In this document: positions 1-9,260 of the stretch, piece after piece
Layout of the letters: each line of letters begins with the position of its first letter
Position numbering within the stretch: the stretch's first letter is position 1
From: Bacteroidota bacterium
GTDB taxonomy: Bacteria > Bacteroidota > Bacteroidia > Chitinophagales > Chitinophagaceae
Assembly: GCA_023386045.1 (NCBI GenBank)
Contig: JAEWKK010000006.1
Coordinates: 1 to 64,000, forward strand
DNA: 64,000 bases
Direction: 5' to 3'
Program-made: the position numbers and the translations under genes
Notes under the pieces: generated by a model
Databases searched by the model: none
What the model was told of the DNA's origin: nothing
What the model saw: the letters and a program-made list of their open reading frames with translations, nothing else

Positions 1-199
1 TCTCTTCGTGAGAACATGTCTAATTGACTGCTTGGACACAAAAGGCTCTCACTCTTTTTCACTTTATAGCATCAAAACTATTGGTATAAAAAAAGAAAAA
101 ACAAGGTCTTTGCAAACATAGGAGGACACGAGGCAAGTGTTAATCCTTACAGGATGACAAAAGCTTCGAACAAAACGATATAACTCCTGAACTCCAGAG

Positions 200-234
200 G
201 ACTATGATCTATAAACCATGACTATGAACTATCC
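200..234. repeat. Short word-like repeat (actatg/ctatga words)
   Basis: The stretch repeats the words ctatgatct, ctataaacc and ctatgaact at irregular spacing just beyond the stop of the first gene. A similar run with the words ctatgg and actatgg lies at 34430-34452. The rest of bases 1-199 shows no convincing gene on either strand. Confidence 0.4.
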
Positions 235-235
235 A

Positions 236-628
236 CTAATTAATCATCCAGAAATACAAATAGAGAACTGCGAAGGAGACAAGGTTCATTATAACACTCG
301 CGAGAAAAATAAATTTCCAGGCTTTGGACCGGTTGAATAATTTCAAAACAATTGCTTCTGTGATCACAGTTACCAGCCAGAGCAAACCATAAGAAATAAA
401 AGAGAGGTCTTCAAAGTCAAAACCGTTGGGAAAAATATAAGGCCAGGAATAAAAACCTGCGAGGAGAGAAAAAATATTGGCCACCAGGGCTTCTCCAATA
501 GCGACCAGGTACTTGCGAAGGCGAAGAAAAAGAAAAACAAATAAGCCATCCAGCAGTCCACCCACAATAATAAAATAACCCAGGGGACCCAGAATCAAAG
601 CCCAGTTGATCTCACCTATTAGCTGCAT
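236..628 (-). CDS. Small four-helix membrane protein of unknown function
   Basis: The 130-residue product is almost entirely hydrophobic. I count four probable membrane segments (about residues 9-35, 40-65, 75-97 and 102-127) joined by short polar loops with basic residues (RLRK near 38, NRSKAWK near 100). There is no signal peptide distinct from the first helix and no motif that I recognise. The start at 628 is the only ATG that keeps the first helix intact. It stands alone downstream of a repeat-filled gap and reads in the same direction as the aconitase gene. No function can be given. Confidence 0.65.
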   Translation of the reverse strand: MQLIGEINWALILGPLGYFIIVGGLLDGLFVFLFLRLRKYLVAIGEALVANIFSLLAGFYSWPYIFPNGFDFEDLSFISYGLLWLVTVITEAIVLKLFNRSKAWKFIFLASVIMNLVSFAVLYLYFWMIN

Positions 629-907
629 GGTGCAATATTAGTTCACGAGTTCACAAGTTCACGGGTTATACTAGTTGTTTCTTAATGCAAAAATTCTCAA
701 AGTCCCGTAATAAAATCTGTACGTATCTTAAACGATTGTGTGAATTCGTGAACCTTTCGCCGTGTCCTTCGTGCCTCCTTGGTGTCCTTTGTGATCCGGC
801 TGTTTCTTTAGGATCACGAACCACAACGGACACAAAGAATGTTGAACATCCATGACCCTTTCAGGGTGACAAGAGTTACATTAAGAATCAACCCAACTCG
901 TGAACTC
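629..907. repeat. Gene-free gap with GTTCAC octamers and an inverted repeat
   Basis: No gene is visible. At 641-664 three octamers follow one another: gttcacga, gttcacaa, gttcacgg. Related words in the opposite orientation (cgtgaac) occur near 745-753 and 897-903. At 782-833 an inverted repeat has outer arms GTGTCC/GGACAC and inner arms GTGATCC (791-797) and GGATCAC (811-817). The same word family recurs at 59962-60005. Confidence 0.5.
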
Positions 908-3175
908 TTAAGCCTTTCCAAACTGCTTTCGGATCAGGTTCAGCGCACTTCCTGCCTTGAACCATTCGATCTGCTGTTCATTATAGGTATGATTCAGCTT
1001 TATCTTTTCTGTAGTTCCGTTCTGATGATGCAGCACCATGGTTAACTGTTTGCCCGGAGCAAATTCAGTTAAGCCCGTAATATCAATCACATCATCTTCC
1101 AGGATCTTATCATAATCTTCCTTGTTGGCGAAAGTAAGTCCGAGCATTCCCTGTTTTTTCAGGTTGGTTTCGTGAATACGTGCAAAGCTCTTTACCACGA
1201 TCACACGAACACCAAGATGCCTGGGCTCCATGGCTGCATGTTCTCTTGAAGAACCTTCACCATAGTTTTCATCTCCCACAACTACTGAACCAAGACCTGC
1301 AGCCTTATAAGCTCTTTGTGTTGAAGGTACAGGACCATAGCTTCCATCAAGCTGGTTCTTTACACTATCGGTCTGGTTATTAAAATAATTCACGGCACCG
1401 ATCAGCATATTGTTGGAGATATTATCCAGGTGTCCTCGGAATTTCAGCCAGGGACCTGCCATGGAGATATGATCCGTAGTACATTTTCCTCTTACCTTGA
1501 TCAGGAGTTTCAAACCCGTCAGATCTGTGCCTTCCCAGGCTGCGAATGGCGACAGCAATTGCAATCTTTGAGAAGTAGGACTCACCACAACAGGTATATC
1601 TTTACCATTTTCAGCTGGCGGCTGGTATCCCGGATCATCAACTGAAAATCCCCTGGGAGGAAGTTCATATCCTTTGGGTTCATCCAGCATTACTTCCTCT
1701 CCTTTCTCATTCAATAATTTATCCTTGAGTGGATTGAAAGAAAGTCTTCCGGCAATTGCATAAGCAGTGACAATTTCAGGCGATGCAACAAATGCATGCG
1801 TAGAAGCCAGTCCGTCGTTACGCTTGGCAAAATTCCTGTTGAAAGAAGTAACAATCGTATTCTTCCTTGTAGGATCATCAATATGCCTGGCCCACTGACC
1901 GATGCAGGGTCCGCAGGCATTGGCCAGGACTACACCACCAATCTCGTCGAAGGTATCCAGGTAGCCATCTTTTTCAATAGTAAAACGAACTAGTTCAGAA
2001 CCTGGAGTTACTGTGAATTCGCTCCTGGTTTTCAGTCCCTTTGTTTTTGCCTGTGCTGCAATGGATGCAGAGCGACTGATATCCTCGTAAGAAGAATTGG
2101 TACAGGAACCAATCAGTGCCACTTCCACTTCATCAGGCCAGCCATTGGCAGCAACTGCTTCAGCCATCTTGGAAATTGGTGTGGCCAGGTCTGGAGTGAA
2201 AGGACCATTCACATGCGGCTCCAGTTCACTGAGGTTGATCTCAATGAGCTGGTCGTAATATTTTTCAGGCTTTGCATATACTTCAGCATCCGGACGAAGG
2301 TGTTCTCTCACTGAATCAGCAAGGAAGGCCACTTCTTCACGACCAGTAGCTTTCAGGTAGCCAGCCATTTTTTCATCGTAGGCAAACAGTGAACAGGTAG
2401 CGCCTATTTCAGCACCCATGTTACAAATGGTGGCTTTACCTGTACAGCTCAGGCTGTCTGCACCTTCGCCAAAATATTCAACAATGGCACCGGTACCACC
2501 CTTTACGGTGAGGATGCCTGCTACTTTAAGAATGATATCTTTAGCAGCTGTCCATCCACTCATCTTACCAGTAAGCTTTACGCCAATCAGTTTGGGCATT
2601 TTCAATTCCCAGGGAAGTCCGGCCATTACGTCAACAGCGTCGGCACCGCCAACACCAATAGCGATCATACCCAGTCCACCAGCATTTGGTGTATGGGAGT
2701 CAGTACCGATCATCATACCACCGGGAAAGGCATAATTTTCAAGTACCACCTGGTGAATGATACCGGCTCCGGGTTTCCAGAAGCCGATCCCGTATTTATT
2801 GGAAATTGAAGCAAGGAAATCATATACTTCCCTGTTGGTATCAATAGCGGTAGAGAGGTCTTCCTTTGCACCAACTTTTGCCTGGATCAGGTGATCGCAG
2901 TGAACAGTGGAAGGAACCGCAACCTGGTCGCGGCCACAGGTATCAAATTGCAAAAGGGCCATTTGGGCCGTTGCATCCTGCATGGCAACGCGGTCCGGCG
3001 CAAAATCAACATAATCCTTACCCCTTTCATAAACCCTTGTTGCAGGTTTGTAGGAATGAGAATAAAGGATCTTTTCAGCCATTGTCATAGGGCGGCCGAG
3101 GAGCTTTCTGGCTCCAGCAACCTTGGTCGGAAGTTCAGTATATACCTTTTTAATTAATTCCAGATCAAAAAGCAT
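908..3175 (-). CDS. acn: Aconitate hydratase (mitochondrial-type aconitase)
   Basis: This TCA-cycle enzyme interconverts citrate and isocitrate through cis-aconitate on a [4Fe-4S] cluster in the cytoplasm. The 755-residue length and sequence fit the mitochondrial aconitase branch rather than the longer AcnA/IRP type. The three cluster cysteines are visible as IGSCTNSS (Cys358) and CGPC (Cys421 and Cys424), the same numbering as mature mammalian mitochondrial aconitase. The C-terminal swivel domain carries GDENYGEGSSREHAA. The gene stands alone, and the start at 3175 gives the expected N terminus. I found no clear promoter box. Confidence 0.96.
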   Translation of the reverse strand: MLFDLELIKKVYTELPTKVAGARKLLGRPMTMAEKILYSHSYKPATRVYERGKDYVDFAPDRVAMQDATAQMALLQFDTCGRDQVAVPSTVHCDHLIQAKVGAKEDLSTAIDTNREVYDFLASISNKYGIGFWKPGAGIIHQVVLENYAFPGGMMIGTDSHTPNAGGLGMIAIGVGGADAVDVMAGLPWELKMPKLIGVKLTGKMSGWTAAKDIILKVAGILTVKGGTGAIVEYFGEGADSLSCTGKATICNMGAEIGATCSLFAYDEKMAGYLKATGREEVAFLADSVREHLRPDAEVYAKPEKYYDQLIEINLSELEPHVNGPFTPDLATPISKMAEAVAANGWPDEVEVALIGSCTNSSYEDISRSASIAAQAKTKGLKTRSEFTVTPGSELVRFTIEKDGYLDTFDEIGGVVLANACGPCIGQWARHIDDPTRKNTIVTSFNRNFAKRNDGLASTHAFVASPEIVTAYAIAGRLSFNPLKDKLLNEKGEEVMLDEPKGYELPPRGFSVDDPGYQPPAENGKDIPVVVSPTSQRLQLLSPFAAWEGTDLTGLKLLIKVRGKCTTDHISMAGPWLKFRGHLDNISNNMLIGAVNYFNNQTDSVKNQLDGSYGPVPSTQRAYKAAGLGSVVVGDENYGEGSSREHAAMEPRHLGVRVIVVKSFARIHETNLKKQGMLGLTFANKEDYDKILEDDVIDITGLTEFAPGKQLTMVLHHQNGTTEKIKLNHTYNEQQIEWFKAGSALNLIRKQFGKA

Positions 3176-3310
3176 AGTCTAGATTTTATAGTAGAAATTT
3201 GCAGGGATTAAGGACAACCTGCTTTAAAAGTGGTGCAAATTTACTTAAAAACCCCTTAAGATCGGGACGGAAGAGATTGATGATTTGCCAAAATATTTTA
3301 CTTTCGAAAC

Positions 3311-3532
3311 ATGAACCGTTTTAAAGATTTTATTGAATGGAAGGCTTTTGGTGTGCTTTCAGCAATTGGGGACAGGATGGGCATAGCTACCAGCAGGATC
3401 CGCATGTGGTTCATGTACACCTCTCTCCTCACCCTTGGATCACCCATCATTGTTTACATGATCCTGGCCTTCTGGATGAACATCAAACGTTACATGAGAG
3501 CGAGAAGAAGAAATCCATTGTGGTATCTCTAA
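3311..3532 (+). CDS. PspC-domain small membrane protein
   Basis: The 73-residue product matches the PspC fold. A short amphipathic start is followed by GVLSAIGDRMGI, then a basic turn (SRIRMW), a hydrophobic segment over about residues 32-58 and a very basic tail (RYMRARRRN). PspC proteins sit in the inner membrane and in some bacteria take part in phage-shock or envelope-stress responses; that role here is inference. No PspA-like gene is adjacent. A near-match to the -7 box (TACTTTCG, 3299-3306) ends only four bases before the ATG, so any leader would be extremely short. Confidence 0.75.
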   Translation: MNRFKDFIEWKAFGVLSAIGDRMGIATSRIRMWFMYTSLLTLGSPIIVYMILAFWMNIKRYMRARRRNPLWYL

Positions 3533-3615
3533 GTGTTAATCTCACTTGTTTTTTCTGGAAGATTTTGACCCTATTGAAGGCCGATGAATATTTTGGCTGC
3601 CAGCGAAAACAATAA

Positions 3616-4797
3616 CTATAGTAATTCCTTTAGCTTCTCTACCACCCTGTCCACTTCTTCTTTTGTATTGTGCTTGCTGAAAGAAAACCGTACGGTTATG
3701 GTATCATCAGATTTGTTCAATGCCTTCATCACATGTGAGCCTGCATCGGCACCACTGCTACAGGCAGATCCACCTGAAGCGCAGATATTATTAATATCCA
3801 GGTTCATGAGCAGGAACTCAGATTTTTCTGTTTTGGGAAAACAGGCACTTAATACTGTATACAGGGAATTGGGACCGCAGTTAAAACTTACACCTTCAAT
3901 ATTTTTCTTGAGCTGATCGATCATGTATTGCTTGAGGTCATTGATATAATGACTGGTAAATTCATAATCACGCATGGCGATTTCAAGTGCTTTGGCAAAA
4001 CCAACAATGCCATAAACATTCTCGGTACCTGCACGCATGTTTCTCTCCTGCCCGCCACCAAAGATGAAAGGCTTAATGTGTACATGCTCATTCACATAAA
4101 GAATACCCACGCCTTTTGGACCATGAAATTTATGTGCAGCAGCTGAAATAAAATGAACATACAAATCGCCCAGGTCAATAGGATAATGGCCAACGGTTTG
4201 AACACAATCGGAGTGAAATATGGCCGCATATTTACGGCAGATCTCACCAACTTTTTTGATGGGCAGCAGTACGCCAATTTCATTATTTGCATGCATTAAT
4301 GAAACCAGGCATTTTTTACATGCAGTGGTAAATTGCTCCAGCTGGTCTTCCAGGTTTTGCAGGTCCACATGCCCATCTTCCTTTAATGCAACAAAGCTGG
4401 TGGTTATATGACGATCCTCTGCAAAATGCTCCACCGTGTGCAATACGGCATGGTGTTCAATGGGAGAAGTAATGATATGGGTACAGCCAAGATCACGGAT
4501 AGAAGCCGCAATGGCCGTGTTGTTACTTTCTGTGCCGCCGCTGGTGAAAAATATACTCCCTGGTTTTACGCCCAGGATCTTAGCCACGCTTTTGCGGGCA
4601 TTTTCCACTGCTAGTCTTGTTTCCCTTCCATAAGAATAAATGGAAGAAGGATTGCCAAAATGATCTGTCATGTATGGTAGCATGGCTTCCAGCACTTCAG
4701 GATCCAGCGCGGTGGTAGCTGCATTGTCAAAATAAATCCTCTGGTCTATTCCAACGGGGACTTCATTTCTGGTTTCTTCCAAGGTCGTCTCGTGCAT
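3616..4797 (-). CDS. Cysteine desulfurase (NifS/IscS family)
   Basis: This PLP enzyme removes sulfur from L-cysteine as a protein-bound persulfide for Fe-S clusters and thiolated tRNA. The 393-residue protein starts the fold at IYFDNAATTALDPEVL, holds the PLP lysine at K223 in AAAHKFHGPKG, and has the active-site cysteine at C346 in GGSACSSG. The SACSSG loop is the long-loop group I type, as in NifS/IscS, not the SufS type. No IscU or SufU gene is next to it, so the sulfur acceptor cannot be told from context. Confidence 0.93.
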   Translation of the reverse strand: MHETTLEETRNEVPVGIDQRIYFDNAATTALDPEVLEAMLPYMTDHFGNPSSIYSYGRETRLAVENARKSVAKILGVKPGSIFFTSGGTESNNTAIAASIRDLGCTHIITSPIEHHAVLHTVEHFAEDRHITTSFVALKEDGHVDLQNLEDQLEQFTTACKKCLVSLMHANNEIGVLLPIKKVGEICRKYAAIFHSDCVQTVGHYPIDLGDLYVHFISAAAHKFHGPKGVGILYVNEHVHIKPFIFGGGQERNMRAGTENVYGIVGFAKALEIAMRDYEFTSHYINDLKQYMIDQLKKNIEGVSFNCGPNSLYTVLSACFPKTEKSEFLLMNLDINNICASGGSACSSGADAGSHVMKALNKSDDTITVRFSFSKHNTKEEVDRVVEKLKELL

Positions 4798-4884
4798 GAC
4801 TTAAAATTTTCAAATGGCCCCGGCCTCTGGGTTCAACTGCCGGAATAAGATGATGGCAATACAAAATAAACACCGGATGCATTA

Positions 4885-4910
4885 AAAAACAACCCTGGTG
4901 TTTTTGTTAT
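4885..4910 (-). terminator. Probable terminator of glmM
   Basis: The arms aaaaac(a)acc and ggtgttttt enclose a two-base turn with one bulged A. Read on the minus strand the hairpin lies just past the glmM stop and ends in a run of T. The stem is AT-rich, so strength is uncertain. Confidence 0.45.
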
Positions 4911-4914
4911 AAGA

Positions 4915-6309
4915 CTAAAGGCTGCATTCACGGATGTCCTGCATCAGTCTTTTTGCAATATTGTTGGCCGTTGTTTCAAAACTGCTTTCAGCATAAATGC
5001 GGATGATGGGTTCTGTATTGGAAGTGCGAAGGTGCACCCAGTCCTCATCAAATTCGATCTTTAGTCCATCCTCCGTATTGATCGGGTTATTCCTGTACTT
5101 CTTCCTGATCTTGTCAAAAATGGAATTTACATCAAGGCCGTTCTCCAGTTCTATTTTGTTCTTGGAAATAAAATAATCCGGATAATTGGCGCGGAAGGAT
5201 TTCAGTCCTTTTTTAAAACCGGCAAAATGAGAAAGGAAAAGGGCAATGCCAATCAGCGCATCGCGGCCATAATGAAAATCAGGGACGATGATACCACCAT
5301 TCCCCTCACCACCAATCACGGCCTGCGTTTCCTTCATTTTCTTCACCACATTTACCTCGCCTACGGGTGATGGATAATATTCAGCTCCTCTTTTTTGTGT
5401 AACTTCTTTAAGCGCTTTGGTGCTGCTCATATTGCTCACCGTATTACCTGCTTTTTTACTGAGCACATAGTCTGATACGGCCACCAGCGTATATTCTTCT
5501 CCAAACATGCTTCCGTCCTCGCAAACAAAACAAAGACGATCCACATCAGGATCCACTGCAATTCCAAAATCAGCTTTTTGCTTGACCACTTCATTGCTCA
5601 GGGAGGTCAGGTGTTCAGGCAGGGGTTCAGGGTTATGGGCGAATTTTCCATTGACCTCACCATTGATGACAATGACTTCTGCAACACCCAACTGCTGCAA
5701 GAGTGAAGGCAGTACCAGCGCGCCACTTGAATTGATACAATCGACCACCACCTTGTATTGCTTTTTCTCGATGGCCTTAGCGTTAACAAGAGGATAGTTC
5801 AAAACCAGGTCAATATGTTTTTGAAGCCAGCTGTTATCCGTAGTTACCTTTCCCAGCTTGTCCACGATGGCAAACCCAAGTTCTTCAGTCCTGGCTCTTT
5901 CCAGCACTTCAGCGCCTACTTCGGCATCTATGAACTCACCTTCTCCATTCAATAATTTCAGGGCATTCCATTCCTTGGGATTATGGCTGGCAGTAATGAT
6001 GATGCCTCCATCAGCACCTTCTGCCTTGGTAGCCATTTCTACGGTTGGCGTTGTGGAGAGACCCAGGTCGATCACATCAATTCCAATACTCACCAGGGTT
6101 TGAACTACCAGGGCGCTTACCATTTCACCGCTGATGCGGCCGTCGCGGCCAATCACCATGCGGGTGGGTGCCGACTTATCTTCTCTTCTTTCGGCAATGA
6201 TATTTCCAAAAGAAGCTGCGAATTTTACGATGTCGATCGCGGTTAAAGAATCACCCGGTTTTCCGCCAATGGTTCCCCTGATACCCGATATGCTCTTGAT
6301 CAATGCCAC
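4915..6309 (-). CDS. glmM: Phosphoglucosamine mutase
   Basis: The enzyme converts glucosamine 6-phosphate to glucosamine 1-phosphate on the way to UDP-GlcNAc for peptidoglycan and LPS. I place the start at a GTG at 6309, giving 464 residues that begin (V)ALIKSISGIRG, the usual family N terminus. An upstream ATG at 6393 would add 28 atypical residues. The phosphoserine is S108 in TASHNP, the metal loop is DPDVDRL and the sugar-phosphate loop is RTSNTEPIIRIY. Sequence alone separates it from other hexose-phosphate mutases only by overall family likeness. It is transcribed away from the methyltransferase gene at 6420. Confidence 0.9.
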   Translation of the reverse strand: MALIKSISGIRGTIGGKPGDSLTAIDIVKFAASFGNIIAERREDKSAPTRMVIGRDGRISGEMVSALVVQTLVSIGIDVIDLGLSTTPTVEMATKAEGADGGIIITASHNPKEWNALKLLNGEGEFIDAEVGAEVLERARTEELGFAIVDKLGKVTTDNSWLQKHIDLVLNYPLVNAKAIEKKQYKVVVDCINSSGALVLPSLLQQLGVAEVIVINGEVNGKFAHNPEPLPEHLTSLSNEVVKQKADFGIAVDPDVDRLCFVCEDGSMFGEEYTLVAVSDYVLSKKAGNTVSNMSSTKALKEVTQKRGAEYYPSPVGEVNVVKKMKETQAVIGGEGNGGIIVPDFHYGRDALIGIALFLSHFAGFKKGLKSFRANYPDYFISKNKIELENGLDVNSIFDKIRKKYRNNPINTEDGLKIEFDEDWVHLRTSNTEPIIRIYAESSFETTANNIAKRLMQDIRECSL

Positions 6310-6398
6310 AAAAACAAATTTAGTCCCCAAAAAATTTCGGGTAGCAAAAATACGGTTTTCGGGCTTAGGGCTTTCAACAGAAGAAGTCCGCAAGCCTT

Positions 6399-6406
6399 TA
6401 CTTTTG
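6399..6406 (+). promoter_or_regulatory. Promoter -7 box TACTTTTG
   Basis: An exact TAnnTTTG box ends 13 bases before the methyltransferase ATG. A partial -33 element (TTTC, 6372-6375) lies 23 bases upstream. The transcript would have a leader of only a few bases. Confidence 0.5.
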
Positions 6407-6419
6407 TAAAAAATAGGCG

Positions 6420-7175
6420 ATGGCAGCTAAGGAATGGTATAAAGAATGGTTCAATTCCCCGTTTTATCATAAGCTCTACTTTGACAGGGATGATTCAGAA
6501 GCGCAAAGGTTCATTCTGAGACTGTTAGACCATCTCCAACCCTCAAAGGACTGCCTGATGCTGGACATTGCCTGCGGCAAGGGAAGACATAGCCGATTCC
6601 TTGCAGAACAGGGTTATGACGTAACCGGAATTGATATTTCGATGGACAGCATCCAGTTTGCCAAACAGTTTGAAACGGATCGCCTTCATTTTTTTCAGCA
6701 TGATATGCGCCTGCCTGCATGGATCAATTATTTTGATTATGCATTTAATTTCTTTACCTCCTTCGGTTATTTCAATACAAGACGTGAGCATGATGACGCC
6801 ATCGCCACCATCGTCAAAAGCCTGAAGAAAACAGGAACCTTACTCTTTGATTATCTCAATGTTCACTATGTAGAAGAGCGACTGGTGAACAGCGAGGAAA
6901 GGATCATTGATCATACGCATTACGAGATCAGGCGATGGATGGATGAAAATCATTTTTTTAAAAAGATCATCGTAACGGATCCTGCACTTGAAAAACCCCT
7001 GGAATACACGGAAAAAGTAGCAAAACTAAGTCTGGGTGATTTTACTGAAATGCTGTCCTACCAGGGCATGCAGGTGGTGGAAGTCTTTGGAGACTATGAG
7101 CTCAATCCTTACAATGTGAAAAATACTCCGAGGATGATCATCCTGGCAAAATGGCCGGGATCAGCGAAAGATTAA
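6420..7175 (+). CDS. Class I SAM-dependent methyltransferase
   Basis: The 251-residue protein has the Rossmann methyltransferase core. Motif I is LMLDIACGKGRHSRFLAEQG (about residues 41-60), followed by the acidic end of strand 2 (VTGIDIS) and a motif-IV-like segment FDYAFNFFTSFGYF. The aromatic-rich motif IV is common in small-molecule methyltransferases of this group, but the substrate is not evident. It is divergent from glmM and convergent with the sulfatase gene, whose stop lies five bases away. The ATG follows an exact promoter box closely. Confidence 0.85.
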   Translation: MAAKEWYKEWFNSPFYHKLYFDRDDSEAQRFILRLLDHLQPSKDCLMLDIACGKGRHSRFLAEQGYDVTGIDISMDSIQFAKQFETDRLHFFQHDMRLPAWINYFDYAFNFFTSFGYFNTRREHDDAIATIVKSLKKTGTLLFDYLNVHYVEERLVNSEERIIDHTHYEIRRWMDENHFFKKIIVTDPALEKPLEYTEKVAKLSLGDFTEMLSYQGMQVVEVFGDYELNPYNVKNTPRMIILAKWPGSAKD

Positions 7176-7180
7176 TCAGG

Positions 7181-9160
7181 TTATTTTTTGTTGTGAACCA
7201 GCATCCATCTTGCCGTTTCATAATAAGCAGAAGTAAGTTCAGTCATCCTGCGTTTGATGGAATCAACCTGCTGTGGTGTATAGGATGAATTCTCATTAAA
7301 GAAATGTATCTCTTCTTTTTTAAAATTCAGGTTTTTGGTAAAATAAAAATCATTGGTCACCAGCCCTATCCTACCCTCATCGTGCGTGATGGTAAATGCA
7401 AAATGCTCTTTGGTAGATGGATGTAAAAGATCCCGACCCAGAGTTGTATTGGTATAAGTAGTACCTGCCATGCCGGCAATGGTGGGTAATACATCGATCT
7501 GTGAAACCACTTCATTCCTTTGTTGTGGTTTTAAAATTCCAGGCGCATAAAATAAGAGTGGCACGTGCTCTTCTGTCAGCCTTTCTGTTGTCCATGCTTC
7601 GGGATAAAGATTTCTTGCATTACCTGACACACCATGATCTCCTACAAAAACAAAAATGGTGTTGGCAAAGTATTTTTCTTTCCTGGCGGCTTCCATAAAC
7701 TTTTCGATGCAGAAATCGGAATAACGGAAGGCGTTGTATTCCGCCAGTGATTCAAAACCATATTGCTCCAACTCTTTTTCGCTGATGGTTTTTTTGCGGA
7801 ATTCATCCTTATCTGCTTCAGGAATGGTAAATGGCCTGTGATTATCCGCTGTCTGAACGATGGCAAAAAACGGTTTGGACTGTTTTGCAAAAACCTTATT
7901 GGCTTCCAGGAAAAGATCTTTATCGCTGATGCCCCAAACATTGACCGGGTCCTGTTTGAACTTACCTTCCACATTCATGTGAACATCATCGATATTTTTT
8001 ACCAGGCCTTCAAAATTGTTGAAGCTCGGGCTTCCTCCTAAAAAATAATATTTATCATAACCCGCAAAATCATTGATAATGGTATGCTGGTCCAGGGCTT
8101 CCGGGTTGCGGGTTGAAAATTTTGATAGCTGCACATCCGGAATGCCAGTGATGGTGGCAAACAATCCTCTCGCAGTAGAAAAATGCGGCGTAAAGCACCT
8201 GTTGAAAAACACACCACTATCGGCTAGCGACTGGAAATAAGGCGTGGTGTTCAGGGGATTGCCGCTCATACTGCTCTTATACATGCTCATGGACTCACAA
8301 ACAACCAGCACCACATTGGGTTGTGAGCTGGTGACACTAGGTTCCGGCTTTACAGTTCTTTTGAAAGAAAATGCCTGGTCTTCCAGTCCCAGCCAGTCTT
8401 TCATTAATGGAAAATAAGCCCTGGCCCTGGTTTCATCATATTCTGTTCGTCGGAGTTTCAGGGTATAGAAAAAATTCTGGAGTGGATTCAGGGCAAGAAA
8501 AGATTTGAAACTGTTATTGAAACGGAAAGCCGTATTCCATTTTAGCGGTTGTGGACCAACATTGCCATAAAGAAAAAAACCAAAAAAGAAAATGGCCGCT
8601 ACAAACCATTTACGCTGGTAAGGTATGCCCATGCCATCGGTCCTGATCACTACATTGCGGTGAAGTTTCCGGAACATCATGCGTAATAAAAGCACGGTAA
8701 CTACCAGTCCGAGCACCATCCAGATAATAGGATAGGATTGCCAGAGCATGGTCATGGATATCTTGGGGTCTTCTACAAAATTGAGTGCACTGGCACCCAG
8801 GCGGGTTTTGTTATAGGAAAAACAGCCAAAATCAGCAGCAAAGAAAAAAATGAGAACAAAGGTCACAACGGCCAGGTACCAGGTCCAGATCTTACGGTTG
8901 CGTTGAGAATGAAAGGGAGAACATTGTGGTATCAGGCTGGCTACAATGATGGGTAATAAGATGATGCTGATCCAGCGAAGGTCGAAACGCATGCCGAGGA
9001 AAAAAGTGGGCAGCATGTTTTTCCAGTCTTCGCCTTCGGGTAAAAATGCCATCATGGTGATCAGCCTGTACGTAGTGAACATCATCAAAAAGATGATGAG
9101 CAGGTTGAACACCCATAACAGGGTTTTTGGCATTTTAAGTCGTAGGAACATTGAAGGCAA
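7181..9160 (-). CDS. LTA-synthase-family membrane sulfatase/phosphoglycerol transferase
   Basis: The 659-residue protein has an N-terminal block of about five membrane helices (residues 10 to about 210) followed by a large extracytoplasmic alkaline-phosphatase-like domain from about residue 275. The domain opens with NVVLVVCESMSMY. The nucleophile region is FSTARGLFA, and later metal-site motifs are FVFVGDHGVSGN and HVPLLFYAPG. Members of this family transfer phosphoglycerol or phosphoethanolamine to envelope polymers. Gram-negative Bacteroidota lack lipoteichoic acid, so the acceptor here is unknown. Confidence 0.88.
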   Translation of the reverse strand: MPSMFLRLKMPKTLLWVFNLLIIFLMMFTTYRLITMMAFLPEGEDWKNMLPTFFLGMRFDLRWISIILLPIIVASLIPQCSPFHSQRNRKIWTWYLAVVTFVLIFFFAADFGCFSYNKTRLGASALNFVEDPKISMTMLWQSYPIIWMVLGLVVTVLLLRMMFRKLHRNVVIRTDGMGIPYQRKWFVAAIFFFGFFLYGNVGPQPLKWNTAFRFNNSFKSFLALNPLQNFFYTLKLRRTEYDETRARAYFPLMKDWLGLEDQAFSFKRTVKPEPSVTSSQPNVVLVVCESMSMYKSSMSGNPLNTTPYFQSLADSGVFFNRCFTPHFSTARGLFATITGIPDVQLSKFSTRNPEALDQHTIINDFAGYDKYYFLGGSPSFNNFEGLVKNIDDVHMNVEGKFKQDPVNVWGISDKDLFLEANKVFAKQSKPFFAIVQTADNHRPFTIPEADKDEFRKKTISEKELEQYGFESLAEYNAFRYSDFCIEKFMEAARKEKYFANTIFVFVGDHGVSGNARNLYPEAWTTERLTEEHVPLLFYAPGILKPQQRNEVVSQIDVLPTIAGMAGTTYTNTTLGRDLLHPSTKEHFAFTITHDEGRIGLVTNDFYFTKNLNFKKEEIHFFNENSSYTPQQVDSIKRRMTELTSAYYETARWMLVHNKK

Positions 9161-9248
9161 AGGGTTTTAAGGGAAAGCCGGTTGCAAAAAAACTAATTTT
9201 TGAGGTAGAAGCAAGGAAATATTCGCCAAAGGAGGTAAGTTCTTCGCT

Positions 9249-9256
9249 TACTTTTG
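9249..9256 (+). promoter_or_regulatory. Promoter -7 box TACTTTTG
   Basis: An exact TAnnTTTG box ends four bases before the ATG of the PAP2 gene, so transcription would start at or very near the start codon. I see no good -33 TTTG at the expected distance. Confidence 0.4.
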
Positions 9257-9260
9257 CTTC

